Shown piece after piece: positions 23,621 through 33,197 of a stretch of 64,000 bases of DNA. The stretch spans positions 3,100,001 through 3,164,000 of the forward strand of contig JANBXD010000003.1 of the NCBI GenBank assembly GCA_024472245.1. Direction: 5' to 3'. The notes beneath the pieces are model-generated. The model had not been told where the DNA came from. It was given only the letters and a program-made list of their open reading frames with translations, and searched no databases. Within the stretch, counting starts at the first letter, position 1. The number at the start of each line of letters is the position of its first letter. The position numbers were made by a program, and so were the translations under genes. The stretch is from Beauveria sp. NWAFU-1. Taxonomy: Eukaryota; Ascomycota; Sordariomycetes; Hypocreales; Cordycipitaceae.

Positions 23621-26468
23621 ATGACTAGCCGACAGGAAGGGACCTCGTCCCACGGCTCTCGGAGGAGCAGCCGCCATGTTGGCAGCTTCATCATCGATAG
23701 AGAAATCGGCAAAGGCAGTTTTGCTCAGGTCTATATGGGGTGGCACAAGGTAAGCACCCCGCCGTTGCGCCGGGTAGCCGAACCTGTTCACTGACAATCA
23801 CTAGGAGTCCAAAGCCGCTGTCGCCATCAAATCCGTCGAGCTGGAGCGTCTCAACAAGAAGCTAAAGGAGAATCTTTACGGAGAGATTCAGATTCTCAAG
23901 ACTCTCCGACATCCACACATCGTCGCCCTGCACGACTGCGTCGAATCTTCTACACACATCAACCTCATCATGGAATACTGCGAACTCGGTGACTTGTCCC
24001 TTTTTATTAAGAAGAGAGACAAGCTCATTACGCACCCCGCTACCCACGACATGGCCCGCAAGTACCCTTCCGCCCCAAACTCCGGCTTGCACGAAGTCGT
24101 CATCCGCCACTTCCTCAAGCAGCTATCCAGTGCACTCGAGTTCCTTCGCGCAAAAAACTACGTTCATCGAGATGTCAAACCCCAGAATCTCCTCTTGTTG
24201 CCGTCTCAAGCATTCAGAGAGGAACGGGCGTTGCCCATCATGGAGGCCAGCCAGGATTCTCTCATTCCCATTTCAGGTCTCGCCTCTCTACCCATGCTGA
24301 AGCTTGCCGATTTTGGCTTTGCGCGAGTTTTGCCATCAACCTCTCTCGCCGATACTCTCTGTGGCTCGCCGCTATATATGGCCCCAGAAATTCTTCGCTA
24401 CGAACGCTACGACGCCAAGGCCGACTTGTGGTCTGTTGGCACTGTGCTGTATGAGATGATCACTGGACGCCCGCCCTTCCGAGCTAGGAATCATGTTGAA
24501 CTGCTCCGCAAGATAGAAGCTGCAGAGGATGTCATCAAATTTCCTAGAGAAGTCAGCGTCACCCCCGATCTCAAGGCTCTTGTTCGCGCTCTGCTGAAGC
24601 GAAGCCCCGTCGAGCGCTTGAGTTTCGAAAATTTCTTTGCCCACCATGTGGTTACTGGCGATATTCTGGGTCTAGTCGAGGATGACATTCCAAAACCACC
24701 CAAGCGGGAGCTCGAGACTATCCGCCAAGGAGAGGCTATGCCTTCATCGCCCCGCGCACAAATGGCTAGGCAGCTGAGCAGCGATCCTAGGGGCACACCT
24801 TCATCACCAAAGTCTCCTCGCAGCTCGCCGCGTCCATCTACTGTAGACAGCCCCGCTGATGCAGGCCGAAAACGCCAAAGCCAGAATGCAGAGCGCCGTC
24901 TAAGCATATCACCTCACAATAGCGGGCAGGGTCTTGGCATCCAAAGACCTGCACCGCCGATTCAGTCACATACCGCCCCTAATCATCCCAGAGCAGCCGA
25001 TCGGAGTGGACGCGAGCCGCAGCCTTCATCCCTGCGTGTAGCGCGACAGCCATCGGATGTGTCCCTCACAGAGGAGGAAAAGGCCGCCCAAGACGTCATG
25101 TTTGAAAGAGACTACGTCGTCGTTGAACGTCGACACGTCGAGGTCAACGCTCTGGCCGATGAATTGGCTGCGAACGAGAAGCTGGGACAAAACAACCTTT
25201 CGGCAAAATCGAGTCCACTGCAGAGGAGGTACACTCAACAAGGTTCAGCTACATCCACCACGGGCGCCATTCCAACACCTGCGTCACGAACAGCTCTTGT
25301 GGCCCAGGGACGCGCAGGCCAAGATCGCCGTTCGTCGTACGAAAAGGCGCTTTCTGCTAGTCCTGGATCTGCATCGAGCGCCATTTCCAAGGCTATTCAA
25401 GACGCCAGCCTCCGTCTATTCGGCTACAAAGTGAACACAATGCGTCAAAAGGGCTCATCGCCGCCTCTTTACCAGCCTTTTCCTGCATACCCCACCCCGA
25501 CATCAGCTGGACTTTTAGGTGACGGCAAGGGCTCTCAGGTGTCTGATGAGGACGCCAAGGCCGCGCAGGCTATCGAAGAATTTGCGACCAGAAGCGACTG
25601 TGTGTACGGATTTGCTGAAGTCAAGTACAAACAACTACTACCAATGGCTCCATCTATGGACTATGGTCTTGGCGGGGTTAGCCCTGATAAGGGCACCAGT
25701 GAAGAGGATGGTCTCACAGTTGATGCCACCGTGGCTCTCTCTGAGGAAGCTCTCGTTCTCTATGTCAAGTCTCTGACACTTCTTGCACGTGCTATGGATA
25801 TTGCCAGTTTGTGGTGGTCTAAGAAAACCCGCGCTGAATCATCCGTCGTCTCTCAGACCCTTGTGCAACGTATCAATGCCGTCGTTCAGTGGGTCCGTCA
25901 ACGGTTCAACGAAGTCTTGGAAAAGTCCGAGGTTGTACGGCTGAAGCTTACCGAAGCACAAAAGCTGCTTCCTGAGGACCATCCCAGCAATCCTTCCCAC
26001 CAAGACGAGGACTCGATTGCATCATCTGCCGGCGGAGCAAAGCAGGTATACCTTACCCCAGGTATCAGCGCTGAAAAGCTCATGTACGACCGAGCTCTCG
26101 AAATGAGCCGCGCCGCTGCCATTGACGAAGTGACAAACGAAAATTTGCCCGGTTGCGAGATATCCTACCTCACTGCCATTCGCATGTTGGAAGCAGTCTT
26201 GGACAGTGACGATGAAGCTACGGCTCGCAAGATATCCTCTGGCAAGGAGATAGTCAAAGATGCTGCCCAAGAAGGCAGTGACTTGGACACCGAGGAAGCG
26301 GCCCATGTACGAAAAATGATTACAATGATTACAGGACGACTAAACATGGTGCGCAAGAAGCAGCAGATGATTGCAGAAGCAAATAACCAGGCGAAGCACG
26401 TCTCTGCCATGCGACGACTCAGCGGGGACGTGACTCCCCGGAGTGTGCCGTCATATGGCTCAACGTGA
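23621..26468 (+). CDS. atg1: Autophagy-initiating serine/threonine kinase Atg1
   Basis: Two exons: 23621-23749 and 23805-26468, phase 0; 930 residues. It is the ULK-type kinase that starts autophagosome formation with Atg13 and Atg17. The kinase domain spans about residues 22-330. It shows the glycine loop IGKGSFAQV (29-37), catalytic lysine K52 in VAIKSVEL, HRDVKPQN with D166, DFG at 212-214, the activation-loop threonine T227 in SLADTLCGSP, and MAPE. A long Ser/Pro-rich middle region follows. It contains RDYVVVE with Y480-V483, equivalent to the Atg8-interacting YVVV motif of yeast Atg1. The C-terminal third (about 560-925) is helical and matches the tandem MIT-type domain that binds Atg13. 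The insertion after HRDVKPQN (LLLLPSQAFREERALP...) is usual for fungal Atg1. The ATG gives MTSRQEGTSS just upstream of the kinase. Confidence 0.97.
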
Positions 26469-27125
26469 ATGCGGATGCTTCACATGCCAAAAAAAAAAAA
26501 AGAGATTTACAGAATGCCAATCGAAAATATCGGCGTTCTCAATTGCATATACACGCGCAGCCAAGCTTCACAGCTTGATTGCCATTCTTGAGTACTTTGT
26601 TGCCGACGTGGGTATAATACTATATGGCGTTTTGATACGACTTTGATTTCGCTGCTGGGGATTTGGTCGTTAGTCCGGAGACGGACAATTGCCCTTTTTA
26701 CTTTTTTTTGCTGTTCTCGCGAGTCGAGATTCACTCACTAGTTTGGCGTTTGGGATCTTGAAGCTGTTGTTTTTGTTGTCTCTTGTTTCATTCTCCCGAA
26801 AGAAATCTGGCAAAGCATTGTTCTTGCGATGGGGCGTTTATTTGTTCTTGTTGTCATTTTCTTTGACATTCTTTCTACCCAGATTGTGGTTTTATAAATC
26901 AGCTACATTGTCGGATGAAAGAAACTTGTCACCCGAGTCTCTTTCTTTGGAGAGTATGAATGAACAGATGAATGAAATACACTACACCTTGTCAGTACCA
27001 ATCATTGTGAAAACTTGTCTTAACAGAGACCAGGAATAATACAATTGGGCAACGAGGGGAAGAATATGTTCTGAGCAAGTTCGCAGGACCTTGGCTTCCA
27101 CTCCAGCACGCGACCTCCAACCACT
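26469..27125. other. Intergenic, ATG1 3' flank
   Basis: A 657-bp spacer. It has an A-rich run just after the ATG1 stop (26490-26504) and a T-rich stretch from 26690 to 26890 with repeated TTTT and TTGTT runs. No gene was seen. Confidence 0.5.
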
Positions 27126-27917
27126 ATGGACATGGACCTGCTCTTCACCGTGCAGCGGCTCGCCGAGATGCGCGCCGCCACCAAACTCTCTTCGCCCTTT
27201 CCTCCCCTGCGCATCTCCCTCCGTCAACGCACCGCCGAGCACATCGCCGCTGAGGAGGCCCGCATCCAGCGCGAAGCCACCCTCAGCGCGCTTTACCCCG
27301 CGGGCCCGCTCAACGCGCGCATACGCGAAGTGAACCGCATGCGTCGCGACATCGGCCGTCTCCACACACGGCAGCAAGCCGAGGACGCGTGCTGGGCGCT
27401 GCTCGACGCGGGCTGGGACCCCTCCGCGGACGTGGAGGAGAGCGACAGCGAAGAGGACGACGACGAGGCGGTGGAGAGGCTGGCGCGGAGGCTGAATGCG
27501 AGAGCGAAGCGGCTATGGAAGAAGCACGAGGAAGGGATCGCAGCGACGACGGAGAGGTATGTGGAAGGATTCCCGGTGCGGTGGGTGGTGATGGGGGCGC
27601 CGACGGTGAGGAGGAGGGTGGCGAGGATCAGGGAGAGCGGGTTGGGGAGGTGTAAGAGGTGTAGAGAGGAAGGACTGAGGTGTTCGATGACGATGATGAG
27701 GAGAGGGCAGGGGGTGAGGAGGGAGGAGAGGTGTGAGAGGTGTAGGAGGATGGGGGAGAGGTGTGAGCAGCAGCAGGAGGAGGGAGGAGAAGGAGGGAAG
27801 AGGGGGGAGGGGGGCAAGAAGGCGATGGAGGTGGTTGGGTCGGTGGTGAGAGAGGTGGAGGAGTGGAGGTTTGCGTTGCCGATGAAGGGGAATGACAAGG
27901 AGGAGGGCTGGGAATGA
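27126..27917 (+). CDS. Uncharacterised protein with C-terminal Zn2Cys6-like cysteine array
   Basis: A single exon of 263 residues. The N-terminal half is helical and basic (residues 10-90, many Arg/Glu), followed by an acidic run ESDSEEDDDE at 105-114. Six cysteines in the C-terminal third form C176-X2-C179-X6-C186-X16-C203-X2-C206-X6-C213. This has the arrangement of a fungal binuclear zinc cluster, but the central loop is longer than the usual 5-12 residues and the position is C-terminal rather than N-terminal. The tail is Gly/Glu/Lys-rich. The coding strand of the 3' half is extremely purine-rich (GAGG and GGAG runs), so some residues may reflect composition. The antisense strand also has a long frame, which is Pro/Ser/Leu-rich and judged a shadow. 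The role is unknown; DNA or RNA binding would be an inference from the cysteines and charge only. Confidence 0.62.
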   Translation: MDMDLLFTVQRLAEMRAATKLSSPFPPLRISLRQRTAEHIAAEEARIQREATLSALYPAGPLNARIREVNRMRRDIGRLHTRQQAEDACWALLDAGWDPSADVEESDSEEDDDEAVERLARRLNARAKRLWKKHEEGIAATTERYVEGFPVRWVVMGAPTVRRRVARIRESGLGRCKRCREEGLRCSMTMMRRGQGVRREERCERCRRMGERCEQQQEEGGEGGKRGEGGKKAMEVVGSVVREVEEWRFALPMKGNDKEEGWE

Positions 27918-28648
27918 TGGGAGTGATTAGGCGTGAAGAAGATGTTAGGGCCGATGGGTAGCTTTAGATCTCGAGGGCAGCATGGCAAAGCCCTCGACAT
28001 CAGCCGCCGGCCCCAATAAGTTGCGTCCCGCCGTTTGGATCAAACCAGGAATATGTATATACTTGGCAGATTGAACTTGGAATCACACAAGAGCGAGGCT
28101 GTGAGCTGTTTTTTATAACAACATGTTATATTTTTTCTTGAAGCTTGTTGCGTTGGCTAATATCGATGGGTTGTCGACCTTCGGGAACACTACAAAGGAA
28201 AAAAAGGGGTCGTGTGCTGACAGAGATTGTTTCATGAAAGGATAAGGAATTTTATGAAAAAAAATGTCCTAGTCCAAGATTTACCGGGCTCATCGATCAT
28301 TTGAGCCCAAAAGGTTGGTTGAAAGCTGGTTACAATTAGCTTTTGACCTGAAGTTGACGAGCCGTCCGATACTTGAGCAACAAAGAAGGAACTTTTGCAT
28401 GCTTCAAAAAGTCTTTTCTCATTTTGTTTCAATTTCTGTTTATGATTCGAGCAATACAAGCGCACGAGTTTACGAGTTTAAAGTACCCTCTCGATCCGGC
28501 GTCCTCGTAGTAACACCCCTCCCCCCCCCTCCTCCCACACACACACACACACATATACGCACACGTATACATCGCCATTACTTCCACGCCGCATTCACCA
28601 TCGCCCATCCTCTCCATCACACCAGCCCACCCCCAAAATAAAATCAGC
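27918..28648. other. Intergenic with a CA microsatellite
   Basis: A 731-bp spacer. The middle is AT-rich with a GAAAAAAAATG run near 28255. A (CA)n tract sits at about 28539-28558, within the C-rich leader of the next gene. I saw no additional reading frame worth annotating. Confidence 0.5.
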
Positions 28649-29629
28649 ATGCCTCCTCCTCCAGATCTATCCTCGTATCGCCTCAGCGACGCCGAGTCCC
28701 AGCGCATCTTCCAAGAGCAGATCCTCCCCGCCGAGTTCCCCGCCTCCCCATCCCCCTCCTCCACCCGCCAGCCACACCAGCCGCTCGCCGTCCTCGCCGT
28801 CGGCCAGACCGGCGCCGGCAAGACGCTCCTCGCGCCTGCCATTCTGCACGCCCTCTCGCCAAGCAGCAAGCCGGCGCATCTCATTGCGGACACGTACAAG
28901 ACGTACCACCCGCAGTACGCGTCGCTGATGCAGTCGTCCGCGCCGCAGCATGCCTCCCCCGCAACAGGCCCGGACGCGCGCCGCTGGCTGGCGCTCGCCG
29001 CGGGCGAGGCCGCGCGACGCGGTGTCGACGTTGTGCTCGAGAGCGCGTGCCGCCACCCAGATGACTTTTGCGCGCTCGCGGCGCAGTTTCGCGCGGCACA
29101 GTACCGCGTCGAGGTGGTGGTGCTGGCCGTGCCTGCGGCGCTGTCGCGTCTCGGCATCTTGGCGCGCTTCTACGAGAAAAAGCCCGAGGCGAGATCGCGC
29201 GGCCTGCCTGTGCGGCTGACGCCCGTCAAGGTCCACGACGACTCGTACGCAGGCCTGCTGCACGCGGCGCGGTACCTGGACGAGTCGGGCGCGGCGGACC
29301 AGGTCGTTGTAGTGCGTAGGGGGAATCTCGTCGCGTACGGGTGGGAGAGCGCCGGAGGTGGCGAGGCGCCAAAGATTGCAGAGGCTGTGGAGAGGGAGCG
29401 GGCACGGCGCTTGACCGAGGCGGAGCGGAAGACGGCGCTGGAGGACTTGCAGAGACTCGAAGTGCACGATGGCGCAAAAGAGCAGCTGGAGCAGGTCAGG
29501 GAGCTTCTGAAGCCGCTCATCAGTGATGCTGCGCAGGACTCGACGCATTCAACGTTGGTCCCGATTGAGTTTGCGAGGAAGGATGGAGATGAGCGAGCGA
29601 GCAACGTGCTGAGATTAGGGCACGTATAG
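28649..29629 (+). CDS. Zeta-toxin-like P-loop NTPase/kinase domain protein
   Basis: A single exon of 326 residues. A Walker A motif GQTGAGKT lies at residues 52-59 after a hydrophobic strand (LAVLAV). ADTYKTYHPQY follows at about 80-90, in the place where zeta-toxin-type kinases carry the Asp and the HP-Y substrate element. VDVVLESACRHPDDF at about 122-136 resembles the second strand with its Glu, and VVVLAVPAALSRLGILARFYE the third. This order matches the zeta-toxin/UDP-N-acetylglucosamine-kinase domain that is widespread in filamentous fungi as single proteins without an antitoxin. The C-terminal 90 residues are charged helix. The substrate in fungi is not established and toxicity should not be assumed. 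High GC and the antisense frame reflect C/G at third positions. Confidence 0.78.
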   Translation: MPPPPDLSSYRLSDAESQRIFQEQILPAEFPASPSPSSTRQPHQPLAVLAVGQTGAGKTLLAPAILHALSPSSKPAHLIADTYKTYHPQYASLMQSSAPQHASPATGPDARRWLALAAGEAARRGVDVVLESACRHPDDFCALAAQFRAAQYRVEVVVLAVPAALSRLGILARFYEKKPEARSRGLPVRLTPVKVHDDSYAGLLHAARYLDESGAADQVVVVRRGNLVAYGWESAGGGEAPKIAEAVERERARRLTEAERKTALEDLQRLEVHDGAKEQLEQVRELLKPLISDAAQDSTHSTLVPIEFARKDGDERASNVLRLGHV

Positions 29630-29730
29630 ATTAATTACAGCTACTCAATGCGTGACTCAGATAAAGCTACAACCGGGAGGCATGGCGGTGCTTGTTGCGA
29701 TGACTTGGCTTCGGTCCTTGCCGTTGCGGA

Positions 29731-30042
29731 TTATTCCTTCAAAAACCTTGTATTTGTGCTCTTCAGCTTTTCCAGGATTTCCACACGGCCATCATGGACG
29801 CGGCCTTTTAGAGGCTTGTTGGCGTGATTCGAGGATTGTTGAGCTTGACGCCGAACCTTTACTACTCGCTGCCTGTTATTGTTGGGCATGACCGACGAGT
29901 CCTGAGCCAGCTTGGCCCTACCCGTTTGCACGTACTGCGCAATTGCAAGCTGCTGAAAGTCGACAGTGTCGGAGAGACGACGCGGCCGGCTCTGCTCCAG
30001 AACATCCGGCAGCTGCGTGGGCAGCGGCCGCTCGCCCTCGTC
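29731..30042 (-). other. In-frame open extension after the FHA-kinase stop codon
   Basis: Directly after the TAG that ends the FHA-kinase frame (30045-30043), the same frame stays open for 103 codons to a TAA at 29731. Its composition looks coding (FQQLAIAQYVQTGRAKLAQ, KGRVHDGRVEILEKLKS) and it contains no other stop. It has no ATG near its beginning and overlaps no other gene. It is either the original C-terminus cut off by a nonsense mutation, a readthrough extension, or 3'UTR that happens to be open. Confidence 0.5.
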
Positions 30043-31688
30043 CTACAGGGCGGCCATTCTGGCATCGAGCTGCTGGAAGAATTCTAGGTGCTTCGTTGGC
30101 GTGTGGAACCAGTCATGGCAGTCAGCGCCCACAGAAGTGATCCTATGGCTCGCCTTGGTCTTCATGCAGCTCAGTATAAAGCTCTTTGCATTGACGGACG
30201 CTTTTGGGCAGTGGCTGAGCAGATCATGCAGAATAATCCGAAGAGCGCTCTGGTCCAGCCGTGCTAAACCATCGATCCCATCGAGTCCGCAACTGGAGAC
30301 TAGCAGTAAGGCGATTATTCCAAGCGACCAAACGTCAGCAGCGATGGTCTGCTTCTCGCCTTTGATGACCTCGCTGTGTGCTCAAGAGTCAGCGTGGGCT
30401 GTGAATGGCGTAGTGCTGGCTTACGGTGCTTGAAAGTTTTGCGTTCCCACATTGGTTTTCAGTTTGCTACTGAGAGCCATTGCGCAGGAGCCAAAATCAG
30501 ATAGCATAACCCGTTGGTAGGCAATCTTAGGCGAGCATGCAAAAAGTACGTTCTCCGGCTTTAGATCTCTGTGAAGTATGTTGCGTTGGTGCAGCCAATG
30601 AAGGGCTCGAGTTATCTGTCTCACGATAATGCGCGTGTCAAACTCTGGAATCGAGTTATGCTGATTGATATACGACAATAAGTCACCTCCAGAGGCCAAC
30701 TCCGTAAAAATGTACCTGCAACGTCAATAAATCGTCGCCAACACATGTTGTTAGTTCTTACAGGGTATGGGGGGACCACACGGCGTCGACGTAAGTAAGA
30801 ATGTTGGGCTGTCATCAAGTCAGTCGTGGCAAACAGAGAATGTTGGTTACTTACGTGTTTTAGTTGTCGAAGTATGTCGGACTCTTGTAACAGTTTTTGA
30901 GGTGACAGCTGTTGCCCGCGGATACCTGCTTGCTTCATATTGATGATCTTGCACACGAGCTGCGTCTTGGACGACGTATTAACGGCAAGGTGGACCGACC
31001 CTTGGCTCCCAGCCCCTAGCACACGAGGTTTAATCGTGTATTTTTCTTTAAAAAGCTTGAAAGATCAGTGCAATCCCAATTTGATGCCATAATTAGCTGT
31101 GCGCACCTGTGACTCCTGCATTTGTAGCTTGTTGAGGGATTCTTCCGGCGCAAGCGTCTCCTGCTTGAATAGAAACTGCCAGTAAGGTCGGATCTCAATT
31201 ACGTCGCCGTCGGTCAACAAGTAACCTGGTGATATTCTATGCGAGTCTCCGATGCAGAGGCCGTTTACGAAGGTGCCGTTGCAAGATTTGCGATCTCGAA
31301 CGTAGACATGACTTATACCGAGTTCGTAGAGGACGACGTAGACTTCGCAGTGCTTCCTCGATACATAGTTTTCCGCATCTTGGCCAATCAAAAACGAACT
31401 ACAATGAATCAGCCTCTAGGTTCCAGCTCCGTCTAGTCGAGGCTCACTTTGCAAGTTGGTCTCGCCCGATTTTCAATATGACTCTGTCGCTCAAGGCAAT
31501 TTCTTCTGTGCCCCAGTAAGCGAGAGGTCCACACAGGCTGAGCCCTCTGGCGTTTGCAGAATGTGTATTGGAGGCGACTAACTTCTCATGTGAAGCTCAT
31601 CTCGAGAGTCCGTATGGTAGAGTCGTCCTGCTATTTGAGTGGATTGCTCCGTCGCGGAGAGAGCGTTGTCTCGATCTACAAGCTGCAT
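30043..31688 (-). CDS. FHA-domain serine/threonine protein kinase
   Basis: Seven exons: 31688-31583, 31505-31448, 31398-31107, 31055-30855, 30808-30762, 30715-30425 and 30373-30043; 441 residues to the first stop. All junctions keep one frame, and the first ATG follows an in-frame stop. The N-terminal FHA domain (about 40-125) has ILKIGRD, SRKH at 68-71 and NGTFVNG at 95-101, the residues that bind phosphothreonine. The kinase domain has the glycine loop LGAGSQGSV (165-173), K188, HRDLKPEN (D285), DFG (308-310), APE and DVWSLG. An FHA plus kinase order is that of the Rad53/Cds1/Dun1/Mek1 checkpoint and meiotic kinases. The C-lobe is short and there is no SQ/TQ cluster or second FHA, so the Mek1/Dun1-like size fits better than Rad53. 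Catalytic residues are intact. The frame continues past the TAG for 103 codons, so the true C-terminus is uncertain. Confidence 0.8.
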
Positions 31689-32172
31689 GTCGATACCTCA
31701 TGCAAGTCAAATGGCGTGTAAGTCGGTCATACAGTAGCCAGTCACTGATACTCGATTGACATGACGTAGAACTCTTGCCTTGTAGCAAGGACATTGCGAA
31801 AAAGCTCAGCATGATTTTTATTACATTCACAACCAAACAACACAAGCAAACGCAACCAACTTCTGCCAGCTGGCAGCGGACCGTCACCGGCAGCCGGCAG
31901 CTGACATCGCAGTTCATTTAGCAAGTTGGCGTGGTTGGCAAGCAAGAGCCGCCCACACAGTAATCCGATAGCCTTTGTGTGAGTGGAGCCCACACTTGCA
32001 TCGTGACAGCACTACCAGCCAATGAGCGTCGGGCAAAGTAACCCAAAACAGCGAGCACCCACACGTGACGCTTGGGGGTTACGTGCCCTACTGGGAGTAG
32101 CTTAATCGCTGGAATTCCGCACCCCTCCTTCTGAGTTGTTCCTTATCCAACAACGATTCTCATCCAGGACAA
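31689..32172. promoter_or_regulatory. Bidirectional promoter region, FHA kinase and eL41
   Basis: About 0.5 kb between the divergent FHA-kinase and eL41 genes. It contains CACGTGACG near 32064 (an E-box-like CACGTG with overlapping TGACG). The C/T-rich stretch near 32120-32160 is the probable eL41 transcription start and leader. No coding signal was seen. Confidence 0.45.
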
Positions 32173-32306
32173 GTAAGTGCTACCATTCAAGGTGGTGGCA
32201 GGGAGAAAGCTTGCACTGGACAGCCAATTGGAAGTGGCTGTCTTTGCAATGCGGCCTACTGTTGCGACCAGTTATTGCATCACGCATCGAGACTAACATT
32301 TTCCAG
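32173..32306 (+). other. 5'UTR intron of eL41
   Basis: Donor CAA|GTAAGTGC at 32173, branch-like GACTAACATT near 32291 and acceptor TTTCCAG ending at 32306, five bases before the ATG. The 134-bp intron lies wholly in the leader, a common arrangement for ribosomal protein genes. Confidence 0.7.
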
Positions 32307-32311
32307 CCAAG

Positions 32312-32445
32312 ATGAGAGCCAAATGGAGAAAGAAGCGCGTCAGGCGCCTCAAGCGCAAGAGAAGAAAGATGAGGGCTAGATCGTAAGTTTTGATAACCAT
32401 CATCGACAACTTCGAGCTTCGTGCTAACTCGTTCAAAGGAAATAA
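32312..32445 (+). CDS. rpl41: 60S ribosomal protein eL41 (25 residues)
   Basis: Two exons: 32312-32382 (71 nt) and 32439-32445 (7 nt). The intron has donor TC|GTAAGT, branch site GTGCTAACTC and acceptor CAAAG. The protein starts MRAKWRKKRVRRLKRKRRKM and ends RARSK, giving 25 residues, essentially the universal eL41 sequence. This is the smallest eukaryotic ribosomal protein, a single basic helix bridging the subunits. The intron splits the serine codon 24. Without splicing the frame would end one residue early at TAA, losing the terminal Lys. It is far below normal gene-finder length limits and is easily missed. Confidence 0.96.
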
Positions 32446-33197
32446 ACGTATCGCACTTCTACCTGACTTGACGCATCTTTCATGAGTTACGACACGCTCC
32501 CATGGGCACAAGTTACACCGGTTAAGGAATTGTTTTTGCTACGGCCACGAATCTCCGCGAGGAGTCTTCAATTGGGATTTCGCATGGAGACTGGCATGAA
32601 TGCACTACAAGTAGCCTCGGAGTTTCGCCCAATGGTGCGACGGATGGGTAATGGACAACACAACGGTCGGGTACTAGTCGGCGTTTCGAGATCGCCTCGA
32701 GAATGAGCAAGCTGTCACGTAGCGCACGCCTTGAAAGCCTCGCGTCGCTCGATAAACAATACCAGATTTGCTCTACAAACATTCCTAGATCCTCTGCCGT
32801 CGTGACTTGTAAGCATGACCTCATCGTTCCCATGTCGGTGCGCTGGCACAGTATTCGTAGCAAATTGAGCCCAAATTCTAGTGCGCAGCCTTGAGATAGC
32901 TTCAAAATGGTATGCAAGCACCTGCCTATCATGATTTTCGTCTGGCCCTTGCATTCTGCACATTACTTCTGCTTTGCCATTCCTACCACCGTGAGACTCT
33001 GCTTTGTAGCTTACTGTGAGCTTCAGTGGGGTCCAGAGCTGGTGGGGCTCTCAGTTCGGCCCTCACCGCCCGACCGGTATTGGACGGGCGGGCGGTTTTT
33101 CTGCAATGCAAGTTGGGCAGATCCAGAAAAAAAATTCGGGAGCCATCGCCAGCTCAGCCAAGCGCAGCATCAAGCTCGTCTCGAAAACCAATTCACC
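32446..33197. other. Intergenic between eL41 and RPA49
   Basis: About 750 bp. Overlapping frames on both strands (a minus frame of about 136 codons at 32522-32932 and a plus frame of 74 codons) have no motif or supporting splice structure. The right end, near 33055-33090, has a GC-rich CGGTATTGGACGGGCGGG segment. Confidence 0.45.

Noticed and set aside
27293..28000. Minus-strand frame of 235 codons opposite the cysteine-array gene
   Set aside because: It is Pro/Ser/Leu-rich as expected from the complement of a purine-rich coding strand, with no motif. The plus-strand gene has a start, length and cysteine pattern that make more sense.
28667..29548. Minus-strand frame of 293 codons opposite the zeta-toxin-like gene
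   Set aside because: It is an antisense shadow produced by high G+C at third positions. The plus frame has a Walker A motif.
30009..30042. A 34-bp intron (GTAGGA...ACGCAG) removing the FHA-kinase stop
   Set aside because: Too short for a fungal intron, poor branch site, and it would shift into a frame that soon stops.
32522..32932. 136-codon minus-strand frame between eL41 and RPA49
   Set aside because: No motif, and it competes with open frames on the plus strand. Not supported.
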